Origin: Lysobacter sp. Root76
GTDB taxonomy: Bacteria > Pseudomonadota > Gammaproteobacteria > Xanthomonadales > Xanthomonadaceae
Assembly (NCBI RefSeq): GCF_001428685.1
Contig: NZ_LMIK01000005.1
Coordinates: forward strand, 117 to 64,116
Length of the DNA: 64,000 nt
Direction: 5' to 3'
Every line of letters starts with the position of its first letter. Within the stretch, counting starts at the first letter, position 1. Shown piece after piece: positions 35,153 to 45,000 of this stretch. The translations under genes were made by a program, and so were the position numbers. The notes under the pieces are model-generated. The model had not been told where the DNA came from. It saw nothing but the letters and a program-made list of their open reading frames with translations, and searched no databases.

Positions 35153-36868
35153 TCAGCCCGGCTCCGGCGTCGGCAGCGTCGCGGCCGGCGCCACCCCGAC
35201 GGTGTTGCGGCCGGCGCTGCGCGCGCCGGCCAAGGCCTGTTCGGCGCGATCGAGCAGGCTCTGCACCGGTTCGCCGCGTTGCGCCATCGCCAGGCCGACG
35301 CTGGCGCTGGCCGCGATCTCGTGGCCGTCGATGCGGAACGGACGCTGGCTGAAGGCGTCGGCGAGGCGGCGGCCGAGCAGCTCGCAGTCGACGCGCTCGC
35401 ATTCGGCCACCACTGCGAAGCTGTCGCCGCCCATGCGCGCGATGGTGTCGTCCGGACGCAGCACCCCGCGGATCCGCGCCAGCGCCTGCTGCAGCAGCGC
35501 ATCGCCGATGGCGCGGCCGTAGCGGGCGTTGATCTCGCCGAAGCGGTCCAGGTCCAGCAGCAGCAGGCCGTGATGCTTGAGTCCCAGGCTGCCCGGTGCC
35601 GACCAGGTTTCCAGCAGCAGCCGCAGCGCGGCGGCATTGAGCGTGCCGGTGAGCGGGTCGCGGTCGCCGGATTGGCGCGCCAGCAGTGCCAGGCGGTGAC
35701 GGTTGGCCGCGTGCTGGCTCAAAGCCAGGGCCAACACGCCCGATTCCAGTACCGCCGCCAGCGCCAGGCCGCGGTCGGCCCATTCGGCGCGGCCGACGCC
35801 GAAGGGATAGGCCGCGAGCACGCCGACGAACAGCAGCAGCGGCGTCCAGCCCAGCAGGTAGTAGCCCGCATACGGCGCGCCGCGGCGCCAGGCCATGATC
35901 GCGGCCACGAACATCAGCGGAATGCCGACCAGCAGCAGCGCGTTGCCGCCGATGTACCAGAAGCCGTGCACGCGCTCGCGCAGCACCAGCAGCACCGCCA
36001 GCCAGGCGAGGTTGGCCCACTGCACGGTGCGCACCAGGATCGCCAGGCGCGGCAGCAGGCGCGGCAGTTCCAGGAAACGCAGGCTGAAACCGAGCTGGAA
36101 AACCGTCGCCAAAGTGGCCAGGGTCCAGGTCATGGTCAGGCGTCCGCTGGCCAGGCCGGCCAGGCCCCACATCTCGGCCGCATCGCCCGACACCATCAGC
36201 AGATAGATCGCAGCGCAGGCCAGGTAGGCGCCGTAGGCCAGGTAGACCAGGTCGCGGAAGGCGTACCAGATGGCCAGCATCGCCACCGCCATCAGCATCA
36301 TCGCGGTGAACGCGGCGACCATGAAACGCGAATCGCCGCGCTCCTGGCGCGCGAGTTCGGGCACGGTCGCGAAACGCAGGCTCAGCGCCTCGGCGGTGTT
36401 GCCGCCCACACGCAGGTAGGCGACGTCGCCGCGGGTCCAGCCGTGGGGCAGCGGCAGCACCCAGCCGCGCCGCAGCAGCACCGGGCCGCCGTTCTCGGCG
36501 TCGTTGACGATGCGCGGCGCCGCGCCCGGCGGGTAATAGGTGACCGGGCCGCGCGCGCGCGCGCCGCGCAGCACCAGCAGCCGGCTTTCGCTGGCTGCGA
36601 TGCTGCGATCGGTGGTCAGGCGGATCCAATAGCCGGCCTGGCGCCGTGGCATGGTCAAGTAGACCAGGTCGCCGGGCTCCTCGGCGGTGGAGCGCGCGGT
36701 CACCGGCGCGGAGGCCGGCGGCCCGTCGAGTTCGCCTTCGGTCAACAGCAGCTCGGCCTTCAGGGCCTGCGCCGCGACCGGCGCACTGAAGGCGCAGGCA
36801 AGCGCCAGCGTCAGCGCCAGCCACGCGCTGCCCCAGATCCGACGCGTCCCTCGATTCCCCAACGGCAT
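35153..36868 (-). CDS. 7TM-DISM receptor with C-terminal GGDEF domain (GGDSF variant)
   Basis: A 571-residue inner-membrane protein. It has a signal peptide (to about residue 33), a periplasmic sensor (about 35-185), seven predicted transmembrane helices (about 190-385), a short linker with a QHAANRHRLALLARQ helix, and a GGDEF domain (about 400-560). The signature is GGDSF at 480-484, with Ser for the fourth residue. An RPDD inhibitory-site motif lies 9 residues before it, and the metal-binding LDLDRFGEIN is present. Diguanylate cyclase activity is possible but reduced activity or a c-di-GMP-binding role cannot be excluded. It is the last of three paralogues. Confidence 0.88.
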   Translation of the reverse strand: MPLGNRGTRRIWGSAWLALTLALACAFSAPVAAQALKAELLLTEGELDGPPASAPVTARSTAEEPGDLVYLTMPRRQAGYWIRLTTDRSIAASESRLLVLRGARARGPVTYYPPGAAPRIVNDAENGGPVLLRRGWVLPLPHGWTRGDVAYLRVGGNTAEALSLRFATVPELARQERGDSRFMVAAFTAMMLMAVAMLAIWYAFRDLVYLAYGAYLACAAIYLLMVSGDAAEMWGLAGLASGRLTMTWTLATLATVFQLGFSLRFLELPRLLPRLAILVRTVQWANLAWLAVLLVLRERVHGFWYIGGNALLLVGIPLMFVAAIMAWRRGAPYAGYYLLGWTPLLLFVGVLAAYPFGVGRAEWADRGLALAAVLESGVLALALSQHAANRHRLALLARQSGDRDPLTGTLNAAALRLLLETWSAPGSLGLKHHGLLLLDLDRFGEINARYGRAIGDALLQQALARIRGVLRPDDTIARMGGDSFAVVAECERVDCELLGRRLADAFSQRPFRIDGHEIAASASVGLAMAQRGEPVQSLLDRAEQALAGARSAGRNTVGVAPAATLPTPEPG

Positions 36869-36960
36869 GCGCGGAGTCTAACGTCTGCGGGCGGCCGCGG
36901 CCGCTTCGTGCCGGCGCGCGACGCCGGCCTGACCGTGCTCATCGCGGCAGCGCGAAAACC

Positions 36961-38154
36961 TCAGCCGCGCTCCGCCGACCGTCGCGGCGGCAGCTGCCGC
37001 TGCCGGTCGGCGGCGTGCTGGGTCAGGGCGATCATCAACACGCCGGTTTCCAGTACCACCGCCAGCAACAGGCCGCGCTCGGTCAGGTAGGAATCGCCGA
37101 AGCCGAAGGCCTTGGCGGCGATCAGACCGGCGAACAGCATCAGCGGCGTCCAGCCGATCAAGTAATAGCCCGCATACCGGGCGCCGCGCCGCCAGGCGGC
37201 GACCGCGGCGTACACGAGGGTCGGAATCGTCAGCAGCAGCAGGCCGTTGCCCGCCATGTACCAGTACTGGTAGACGTGGTCGAAGGCCAGGACCAGCGCC
37301 GCCAGCGCGATCGCGTTGGCCCATACGATCGCGCGCAACGCGATCGCCGCCCGCGGCAGCAGGCGCGGCAACTCCAGGAAACGCACGCTGAAGCACAGCT
37401 GGAACATGGTGGTCAGGGTGGCGACGAACCAGGGTGCGCCGTCGCGCTGCGCCGCCGACCCCACCCACTCGTCCGGCAGCTTGATCCAGCCCGTCATCAT
37501 CAACAGGTAGGCGGACAGGCAGATCATGTAGCCGCAGTAGTACAGGTACATCGGATCGCGCGACGCGACCCAGAAACCGGCCACCACCAGGGTCATCGTC
37601 AGCATTAGAGCGTAGACGACGATCGCGAAGCGGCGATCGCTTTCCAGCTCGCGCGTCAGCTCGTCGCGATCGGCCAGGCCGATGTCGAGCGTCGTATCGT
37701 GGCGCGCGTCGAGGCGCCCGTAAGCCGCCACGCCGGCCTTCCAGTCGGCCTCCAGCGGCAGCGCCCAGCCGCGTCGCAGCAGCATGGGGCCTTCCTCGCG
37801 CACATAGCCGATCAGCGCTATCCGCGTCGAGCCGGGCGGGTAATAGCCGACGTAGCCGTAAGCGCGCGCGCTACGCAAAACGATGACGCGCCGGCTGGCG
37901 GCGGCGACGTCGCGATCGACGCTGAAACGCAGCCAACGCCCGTGCCGGTTGCGCGGCAGATCGATGCGCACCAGAGCATCGGCGTTGGCCGTCGTCCAGC
38001 GCTGGGTCGCGTTCGCGGTGTCCGGGCGCGCCCAGCCGCTGCCGTCGGCGTCCAGGCGTTCGACCGTCAGCGTCTGCGCAGGGGCCGCGAGCGCGAACAA
38101 AGCGGCCAGCGCGAACACCATCGCGATCCATGCAGCGCCCACTTTCCTTGGCAT
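36961..38154 (-). CDS. 7TM-DISM receptor lacking an output domain (paralogue 2)
   Basis: A 397-residue membrane protein with signal peptide (to about residue 27), a periplasmic beta-sandwich sensor (about 28-190), seven transmembrane helices (about 195-380) and a short C-terminal tail after ALTQHAADR. It aligns with the first two thirds of the 35153-36868 protein and ends exactly where that protein enters its linker and GGDEF domain. No frameshifted GGDEF remnant is visible in the 92-bp gap after it. The ATG at 38154 is preferred to 38166 for the signal peptide. It may signal through a partner or be a decoy receptor. Confidence 0.82.
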   Translation of the reverse strand: MPRKVGAAWIAMVFALAALFALAAPAQTLTVERLDADGSGWARPDTANATQRWTTANADALVRIDLPRNRHGRWLRFSVDRDVAAASRRVIVLRSARAYGYVGYYPPGSTRIALIGYVREEGPMLLRRGWALPLEADWKAGVAAYGRLDARHDTTLDIGLADRDELTRELESDRRFAIVVYALMLTMTLVVAGFWVASRDPMYLYYCGYMICLSAYLLMMTGWIKLPDEWVGSAAQRDGAPWFVATLTTMFQLCFSVRFLELPRLLPRAAIALRAIVWANAIALAALVLAFDHVYQYWYMAGNGLLLLTIPTLVYAAVAAWRRGARYAGYYLIGWTPLMLFAGLIAAKAFGFGDSYLTERGLLLAVVLETGVLMIALTQHAADRQRQLPPRRSAERG

Positions 38155-38192
38155 AGCCGATCTCACCGTCCGCGTGGCTGGAGTCTAACGAC

Positions 38193-39383
38193 TCACGTCC
38201 GCGCCGGCTTCGCCAGCAGCGCGCGCCGATGGCGCGCGGCCGCGCGCTGGGTCAGCGCCATCATCAGCACGCCCGATTCCAGCACCACCGCCAGCACCAG
38301 GCCGTGTTCGTCCCAGCCGAAGCTGCCGAATCCGAAGGTCTTGGCGGCGATCAGGCCGGCGAAGACCATCAGCGGCGTCCAGCCCAGCAGGTAGTAGCCG
38401 GCGTACTCGGCGCCGCGCCGCCAGGCCGCGATCGCGGCATAGACGAGGGTCGGGATGACCAGCAGCAGCAAGCCGTTGCCGCCCAGATACCAGTAATGCT
38501 TGGTGGCCCGATAGGCGAACACCAGCACCGCCAGCCAGGCCAGGTTCGCCCACACGATCGCGTGCAGCACGCGCGCGGCGCACGGCAGCAGCCGCGGCAA
38601 GTCGAGGAAGCGCACCGTGAAGGCGATCTGGAACACGGTGGTCATGGTCGCCATGAACCAGGGGATGGCTTCGCGGCGCACGTCCTGGCTGGCCCAATGC
38701 TCGGGTACCTCCAGCCAGTTCGACATCATCAGCATGTACACCGAGATGCAGACCAGATAGCCGAGGTAGTACAGGTACACCGCCTCGCGCGACATCGCCC
38801 ACAGACCGGCCACGGCCAGGGTCATCAGCAGCAGGGCGGCGTAGGCGGCTATGGTGAAGCGGCGCGCGCCTTCGCGCTGGCGCGCGAACTCGGCGCGGGT
38901 CGACAGGTTCACGCTCAGCACGACCGGAATTTCGCCTTGCATGCGGATGTAGGCGGTATCGGCGCGTTTCCATCCCGCCGGCAGAGGCAGGGCCCAGCCC
39001 GGGCGCAGCAGCAGGGACTCGTTGCCGCGCACCAGGCTGGGCAGGGTCAGCCGGTCGGATCCGGGCAGGTAGTAGCCGATCAATCCATACACGCGCGCAC
39101 CCTGCACGCCGATGACGCGCTGTTCGCTGCCAACGATGTCAGCGTCGACGCGCAGGCGCAGCCAATGCCCGCCGCGGTGCCGCGGCAACTCCAGGTGTGC
39201 CGGCGCCTCGGGGTTCGCACTGGTCCATCGCGCCCGCACCGGCGCCGCGTCGGGCAGCGACTTCTGCGCGCCCTCGACCCGCAGCCATTCCACCGTGAGC
39301 GTCTGCGCGGCGGCGGGGGCGGCGAATGCCCAGGCCAGCGCGAACCACAGCGCGAGCCCCGCCCACTTCCCCATCCTGCGCAT
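38193..39383 (-). CDS. 7TM-DISM receptor lacking an output domain (paralogue 1)
   Basis: A 396-residue membrane protein with the same layout as its neighbour: signal peptide (ending AAAQ), sensor domain, seven transmembrane helices, and a stop after ALTQRAAARHRRALLAK. It retains about 15 residues of the linker helix that in the third paralogue leads to GGDEF. The gap to the next paralogue is 38 bases, so they are probably co-transcribed. It is first in the three-gene run. The ATG at 39383 gives the best signal peptide. The ligand is unknown. Confidence 0.82.
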   Translation of the reverse strand: MRRMGKWAGLALWFALAWAFAAPAAAQTLTVEWLRVEGAQKSLPDAAPVRARWTSANPEAPAHLELPRHRGGHWLRLRVDADIVGSEQRVIGVQGARVYGLIGYYLPGSDRLTLPSLVRGNESLLLRPGWALPLPAGWKRADTAYIRMQGEIPVVLSVNLSTRAEFARQREGARRFTIAAYAALLLMTLAVAGLWAMSREAVYLYYLGYLVCISVYMLMMSNWLEVPEHWASQDVRREAIPWFMATMTTVFQIAFTVRFLDLPRLLPCAARVLHAIVWANLAWLAVLVFAYRATKHYWYLGGNGLLLLVIPTLVYAAIAAWRRGAEYAGYYLLGWTPLMVFAGLIAAKTFGFGSFGWDEHGLVLAVVLESGVLMMALTQRAAARHRRALLAKPART

Positions 39384-39674
39384 GCTTCCGAATCCCCGTG
39401 CGACCGCGACGGGGAGTCTAGCGCCTGCGCGGCGGGAGGCGAAAAGAAAACCGACGGGGCGACAGCGGCGCACGCGAGGGGGAGGGACCTGCGCCGCTCG
39501 CCGACCCGTCGGCGAGAAAGAAATGCAACGACCGCGCGAGGCGACCCCGAACTGACGGGTCGGCACCGCACCGCGGACGACGCTGCATCGTTCGAAACCG
39601 TCACCGGGCGCGGATCGGAATCCGCGCCCGGCTCACGCGGATCCGGCCGGGGCCGTCATCCGCGCGCGGTGGAG
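39384..39674. other. Non-coding spacer with a strong hairpin
   Basis: No gene is visible between the receptor run and the efflux operon terminator. The stretch holds a perfect 12-bp hairpin (39604-39615 with 39620-39631, CCGGGCGCGGAT arm, CGGA loop). The receptor promoter should lie just upstream of 39383, but no convincing -35/-10 pair was found. Confidence 0.6.
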
Positions 39675-39704
39675 AAAACCGGCCCGCCACCAGGAGGCGG
39701 GCCG
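39675..39704 (-). terminator. Terminator of the RND efflux operon
   Basis: A 9-bp stem (CGGCCCGCC / GGCGGGCCG) with a 7-base loop, read on the minus strand, is followed by TTTTCT. It lies 36 bases past the stop of the outer-membrane factor gene. Confidence 0.8.
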
Positions 39705-39740
39705 TGCGACGGCCGGGCCGACCGCCGCAAAACCATGGCC

Positions 39741-41204
39741 TCAGCGCCGGGCGACGTCCTCGCGCAGCGGCGTGCGCGACGACCAGCCGCCGGCCAGCGC
39801 CTTGTACAGCGCGACCGCGCCGGTGACGCTGCGGGTACGGCCGTCGGCGAAGGCGTCCTGGGCCTGCAGCTGGGTGCGTTCGGCGTCGAGCACTTCGAAC
39901 AGGTCGGCGGCGCCGGCCTCGTAACGCACCCGCGCCAGCTGGGCGGCCTTGGCGCTGTCCTGCGCCGCGCGTTCCAGATGGCCGTCCTCGATACGCGCAC
40001 GGCCGTAGCGCACCAAGGCGTTCTCGGTGTCTTCCAGCGCCAGCAGCACGGCCTGCTGATAACGCGCGAGTTCGCCGGCGGCATCGGCATCGCTGGCGGC
40101 GATACGCGCACGCACACGGCCGATGTCCAGGAACGACCAGTCGATGCCGAGCGCGACCAGGCGGGTTTCGCTGGCGCGTTCGAACAGCGCGCTGCTGTCG
40201 ATCGCCTGGCTGCCGATCAGCCCGCCCAGGGTGAAGCGCGGGAACAGGTCGGCGGTGGCCACGCCGATGCGCGCGGTGGCCGCGTGCAGACGATGCTCGG
40301 CGGCGGCGACGTCGGGACGACGGCGCAGCAGCTCGCCCGGCGTGCCGGCGTCCAGTCGCGCCGGCAAGGCCGGCAGCGGCTGCTGCGGTTCGAGCTGGGC
40401 GATCAGGGCGTCGGGCGTGCGCCCGGTCAGCACCGCCAGGCGGTGCATGGCGACGGCGACCTGGGCTTCCAACGCCGGCACCCGCGACAGCGTGGCTTCG
40501 AGCTGGGCGCGGGCGCGCGAGGTGTCGAACTCGGTGCCGCGGCCGGCGGAGAAGCGCGCATCGACCAGGCGCAGGGTTTCGCGCTGGTTATCGGCGTTTT
40601 CGCGCGCCACCCGCAGGCGTTCCTGCAGGCCGCGCAGATCGACGTAACCGCCGGCGACTTCGCCGACGATCGTGACCTGCATCGCCTGCAAGTCCGCAGC
40701 GGTGGCCCAGGTGTCGGCGCGCTGCGATTCGACGTTGCGGCGCACGCGGCCCCACAGGTCCAGTTCCCAGGTCGCGTTGACGCCGGCACTGTAGCTTTCG
40801 TTGTCGCGACCGCTTTGGGCCACGCCCGGCAGCTGGTCGGCGCTGGAACGCGCGTCCTGGGCGTTGGCGCTGGCGGTCAGGGTCGGGAAGCGGTCGAACT
40901 TGGCGCCGCGCAGCAGGGCGTTGGCGCGGTCGTAACGCGACAGCGCGATGCGCAGATCGTGGTTGGCCGACAGCGCGTCCTCGACCAGCTGGGTCAGCAT
41001 CGGGTCGTTGAAGCCGCGCCAGAATTCGACGTCGGCTTCCGGTGCCGCGGTATCGGCAGCGCCGGAATCCGCGACCGCGACGGTTTCGCCGGCGCGGGCG
41101 AAATTGTCCGGCGTGGCCAGGGTCGGGCGCACGTAGTCGGGGCCGACCGCGCAGGCGCTCAGCAGCGCCGCGGCGACGCCGAGCGCCAGAGTACGGATCA
41201 CCAT
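39741..41204 (-). CDS. NodT/OprM-family outer-membrane factor of an RND efflux system
   Basis: A 487-residue TolC-like channel with a lipoprotein signal (ALLSAC, Cys18), as in OprM. The mature start AVGPDYVRP is the NodT-family hallmark. Two repeated coiled-coil/beta segments (about 60-260 and 270-470) are visible as alanine/arginine-rich helices. It is the last gene of the operon and overlaps the SDR gene by 7 bases. It should join the adaptor (45429-46655) and pump (42036-45203) to span the envelope. Confidence 0.93.
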   Translation of the reverse strand: MVIRTLALGVAAALLSACAVGPDYVRPTLATPDNFARAGETVAVADSGAADTAAPEADVEFWRGFNDPMLTQLVEDALSANHDLRIALSRYDRANALLRGAKFDRFPTLTASANAQDARSSADQLPGVAQSGRDNESYSAGVNATWELDLWGRVRRNVESQRADTWATAADLQAMQVTIVGEVAGGYVDLRGLQERLRVARENADNQRETLRLVDARFSAGRGTEFDTSRARAQLEATLSRVPALEAQVAVAMHRLAVLTGRTPDALIAQLEPQQPLPALPARLDAGTPGELLRRRPDVAAAEHRLHAATARIGVATADLFPRFTLGGLIGSQAIDSSALFERASETRLVALGIDWSFLDIGRVRARIAASDADAAGELARYQQAVLLALEDTENALVRYGRARIEDGHLERAAQDSAKAAQLARVRYEAGAADLFEVLDAERTQLQAQDAFADGRTRSVTGAVALYKALAGGWSSRTPLREDVARR

Positions 41205-41935
41205 GGCAGGGTTTCCTCCAAGTGGTAGTAGCCGCCGCTGGGGCCGGCTTCGTCGATCAGGGCCAGGCGCACGCTGGTGCGCGCGCCGTCGGGAATGCTC
41301 ATGTCGCCGTTGGCGTTCATGTCGGTCTTCACCGAGCCGGGGTGGAGGGTGTTGACCTTGTGCGGGGTGTCGCGCAGCTCGTAGGCCAGGTGCGCGGTCC
41401 AGGCGTTCACCGCGGTCTTGGAGACGTTGTAGGCCGGCACCTTGTAGTGATAGATCGGCGAGGCCGGATCCTGGTGCAGCGCGATCGAGCCGAGGATGCT
41501 GGACACGTTGACGATGCGCGCGGCCGGCGCTTTATGCAGCAGCGGCAGGAAAGCCTGGGTGGTCGCGATCAGGCCGAACAGGTTGGTGTTGAAGGTCTCC
41601 AGCCAGACGTCCAGGCTCTGCTGCGAAGGCTTGAGCTGGCCGTCGTCGCGGAACACGCCGGCGTTGTTGACCAGGATGTCGAGGCGGCCGTGCTTGGCGG
41701 CGACCTCTTCGGCCGCCGCGGCGATGCTGCTGTCGCTGGTGACGTCCAGCGCGATCGCCTCGACCGGCAGGCCCTGCGCCTGCAACTGCAGCGCGGCGTC
41801 GACCGCCTTGCCGCGATCGCGTCCGGCCAGCAGCACATGCACGCCTTCGGTGGCGAGCTGGCGCACGGTCTCCAGGCCGATGCCGCGAGTGGCGCCGGTG
41901 ACCAGCGCGATCTTGGAAGCGTGTGGGTTAGCCAT
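41198..41935 (-). CDS. SDR-family oxidoreductase embedded in the efflux operon
   Basis: A 245-residue cytoplasmic short-chain dehydrogenase/reductase. It has the cofactor motif TGATRGIG (about residues 12-19), NNAG (about 87-90), the catalytic Ser in NVSSILG, and YNVSK (YxxxK). It is complete and looks active. It sits between the pump and the outer-membrane factor genes with a 7-base overlap, so it is co-expressed with the efflux system. It may modify or detoxify the exported compound; the substrate is unknown. Confidence 0.9.
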   Translation of the reverse strand: MANPHASKIALVTGATRGIGLETVRQLATEGVHVLLAGRDRGKAVDAALQLQAQGLPVEAIALDVTSDSSIAAAAEEVAAKHGRLDILVNNAGVFRDDGQLKPSQQSLDVWLETFNTNLFGLIATTQAFLPLLHKAPAARIVNVSSILGSIALHQDPASPIYHYKVPAYNVSKTAVNAWTAHLAYELRDTPHKVNTLHPGSVKTDMNANGDMSIPDGARTSVRLALIDEAGPSGGYYHLEETLPW

Positions 41936-42035
41936 GGGGAAGTTCCTTGTTTCGTGGGGGACGGACCGGATCCGGTCCGAGGGCCCGGCGGTGGAAGAAT
42001 CCACCGCCAGACCTTGCAGCGTGGGCGTGCGCCGA

Positions 42036-45000
42036 TCAGGCATGCGCGGAGGCAACGTGATCGGCCGAGTGGTTCACCAGCGGCTTGCTGCCGGCCAGCT
42101 TGCGCAGGGCGACGTAGAACACCGGGGTCAGGAACAGACCGAACAGGGTCACGCCCAACATGCCGGCGAACACCGTGATGCCGGTGACCGAGCGGATTTC
42201 CGCACCGGCGCCATGCGACAGCACCAGCGGCACGGTGCCGGCGATGAACGCGATCGAGGTCATCACGATCGGGCGCAGACGCAGGCGGCACGCTTCCAGC
42301 GCGGCTTCGACGATGCCCTTGCCCTGCAGTTCCAGCTCGCGGGCGAACTCGACGATCAGGATGGCGTTCTTACAGGCCAGGCCCATCAGCACCACCAGAC
42401 CGACCTGCACGAACACGTTGTTGTCGCCGCCGGTCAGCCATACGCCGAGCAGCGCGGACAGCATGCACATCGGCACGATCAGGATCACCGCCAGCGGCAG
42501 GGTCCAGCTTTCGTACAGCGCGGCCAGCACCAGGAACGCGAGCAGGATGGCGAGTGGGAACACGATCATCGCGGCATTGCCCTGGCTGGCCTGCTGGTAG
42601 CTCAGGTCGGTCCATTCGATTTCCATGCCGTGCGGCAGCACCTTGGCGGCCACGTTCTTGACCACGTCCATGGCCTGGGCCGAGGACATCACGCGCGGAT
42701 CGACGTCGCCGGCGATGTCGGCGGCCGGGTAGCCGTTGTAGCGCAGCACCGGGTCGGGGCCGTAGGTCTGCTTGACGCTGACCATCGAGCCGATCGGCAC
42801 CATCTCGCCGCGGTCGTTGCGGGTACGCAGGTTGGCGATGTCCTCGACGCTGTCGCGGAACGAACCGTCGGCCTGGGCGATGACCTGCCAGGTGCGGCCG
42901 AACTGGTTGAAGTCGTTGACGTAGGCCGAGCCCAGATAGGTCTGCAGGGTGTCGAACAATTCGGTCAGCGGCACGCCCTGGGCCTTGGCCTTGACGCGGT
43001 CGACTTCGGCGTCGAGCTGCGGCACGTTGGCCTGGTAGGTGCTGTTGGCGTAGCCCATGCCCGGGGTCTGCATGACCGTGCCCTGGAACCCGCTGACCGC
43101 GTTCTGCAGCGCGCCGTAACCCAGGTTGCTGCGGTCCTCGATGAACATCTGGTAGCCCGCACCATTGCCCAGGCCGAGGATCGGCGGCGGCATCAGGGCG
43201 AAGGTGAAGCCTTCCTGGAAGCCGCCGATCTTCTGGTTGAGCTCGGCGGTGATCTCCACCGCGCTACGGCTGCGCTCGGCGAAGGGCTTGAGCGGCAGGA
43301 ACGCCACGCCGGTGTTGGGCGTGTTGGTGAACTGCACCGCGTTCAAACCCGGGAAGGAGATCGTGTTCTGCACACCGTCGATGCCGCTGGCGATGTCGGT
43401 GACCTTCTTCAGCAGGGCGTCGGTACGCGCGATCGACGAGCCTTCCGGCAATTTCACCGCCGCGATCAGGTACAGCTTGTCCTGCAGCGGGATGAAGCCG
43501 GCCGGCACGATCTTGAACATGAAGCCGGTCGCGACCAACAGCACCGCGTAGACCACGAACACCGCGCCGCGCTTGCCCAGCGTGCGTTTGACCGCGCCCT
43601 GGTACTTCTGCGAACTGGAGGCGAAGAAGCGGTTGAACGGACGGAAGATCCAGCCGAACAGGCGGTCGATCAGGCGCGAGGGTGCGTCCTTGGCGGCGTC
43701 GTGCGGCTTGAGCAGGCGCGCGGCCAGGGCCGGCGACAGGGTCAGCGAGTTGATCGCCGAGATCACCGTCGAGATGGCGATGGTCACCGCGAACTGCTTG
43801 TAGAACTGGCCGGTCACGCCCGACAGGAACGCCATCGGCACGAACACCGCGCACAGCACCAGCGCGATCGCGACGATCGGGCCGGACACTTCCTTCATCG
43901 CCTGGTGCGCCGCGGCCAGCGGAGTCAGGCCTTCCTCGATGTTGCGTTCGACGTTCTCCACCACCACGATCGCGTCGTCGACCACGATGCCGATCGCCAG
44001 CACCAGACCGAACAGGGTCAGGGTGTTGATCGAGAAGCCGAGCAGGTACAGGGCGGCGAAGGTGCCGACCACCGAGACCGGGACGGCCAGCAAGGGGATG
44101 ATCGAGGCGCGCCAGGTCTGCAGGAACAGGATCACCACCAGCACCACCAGCGCGATCGCTTCCAGCAGCGTGGTGACCACGGCCTTGATCGAATCGCGCA
44201 CGAAGATGGTCGTGTCGTAGACCGCCTCGTACTTGATGCCTTCCGGGAAGCTCTTGGACAGGCGATCCATGTTGGCGATCACCTGCTCCTGGATCTCCAG
44301 CGCGTTGGCGCCCGGCGACTGGAAGATACCGATGCCGACCGCGTTCTTGCCGTCCAGCTGCGAACGCAGGCTGTAATCGCCGGCGCCCAGTTCCAGGCGG
44401 GCGACGTCGGACAGGCGCACGATCTCGCCGTCGGCGCCGCTCTTGACCACGATGTTGCCGAACTCTTCCTGGCTCTGCAGGCGGCCCTTGGCGTTGATCA
44501 GGGTCAGGAAGTCGCTGTTGGGCATGGGCTCGGCGCCGAGCTGGCCGGCCGAGACCTGCACGTTCTGCTCGCGCATGGCGCGCAGCACGTCGCTGGCGGT
44601 CAGGCCGCGCGAGGCGACCTTGTCCGGGTCCAGCCAGACGCGCATGGCGTAGTCGCCGCCGCCGAAGATCTGCGCGTCGCCGACGCCCGACAGGCGCGCC
44701 AGCGAATCCTTGACGTGCAGACGGGCGTAGTTGCGCAGGTACAGGGTGTCGTACTTGCCGTTGGGCGAAGTCAGGTGCACCACCATCAGGAACACCGGCG
44801 ACTGCTTCTGGGTCGTCACGCCTTGCCGGCGCACGTCCTCAGGCAGTCGCGCCAGCGCCTGGCTGACCCGGTTCTGCACGCGCACGGCGGCATCGTCGGG
44901 ATCGGTGCCGGGACGGAAGGTGACGGTGATCGCCAGCACGCCGTCGGAACCGGCGACCGACTTGATGTACATCATGTCTTCGACGCCGTTGATCGCTTCT

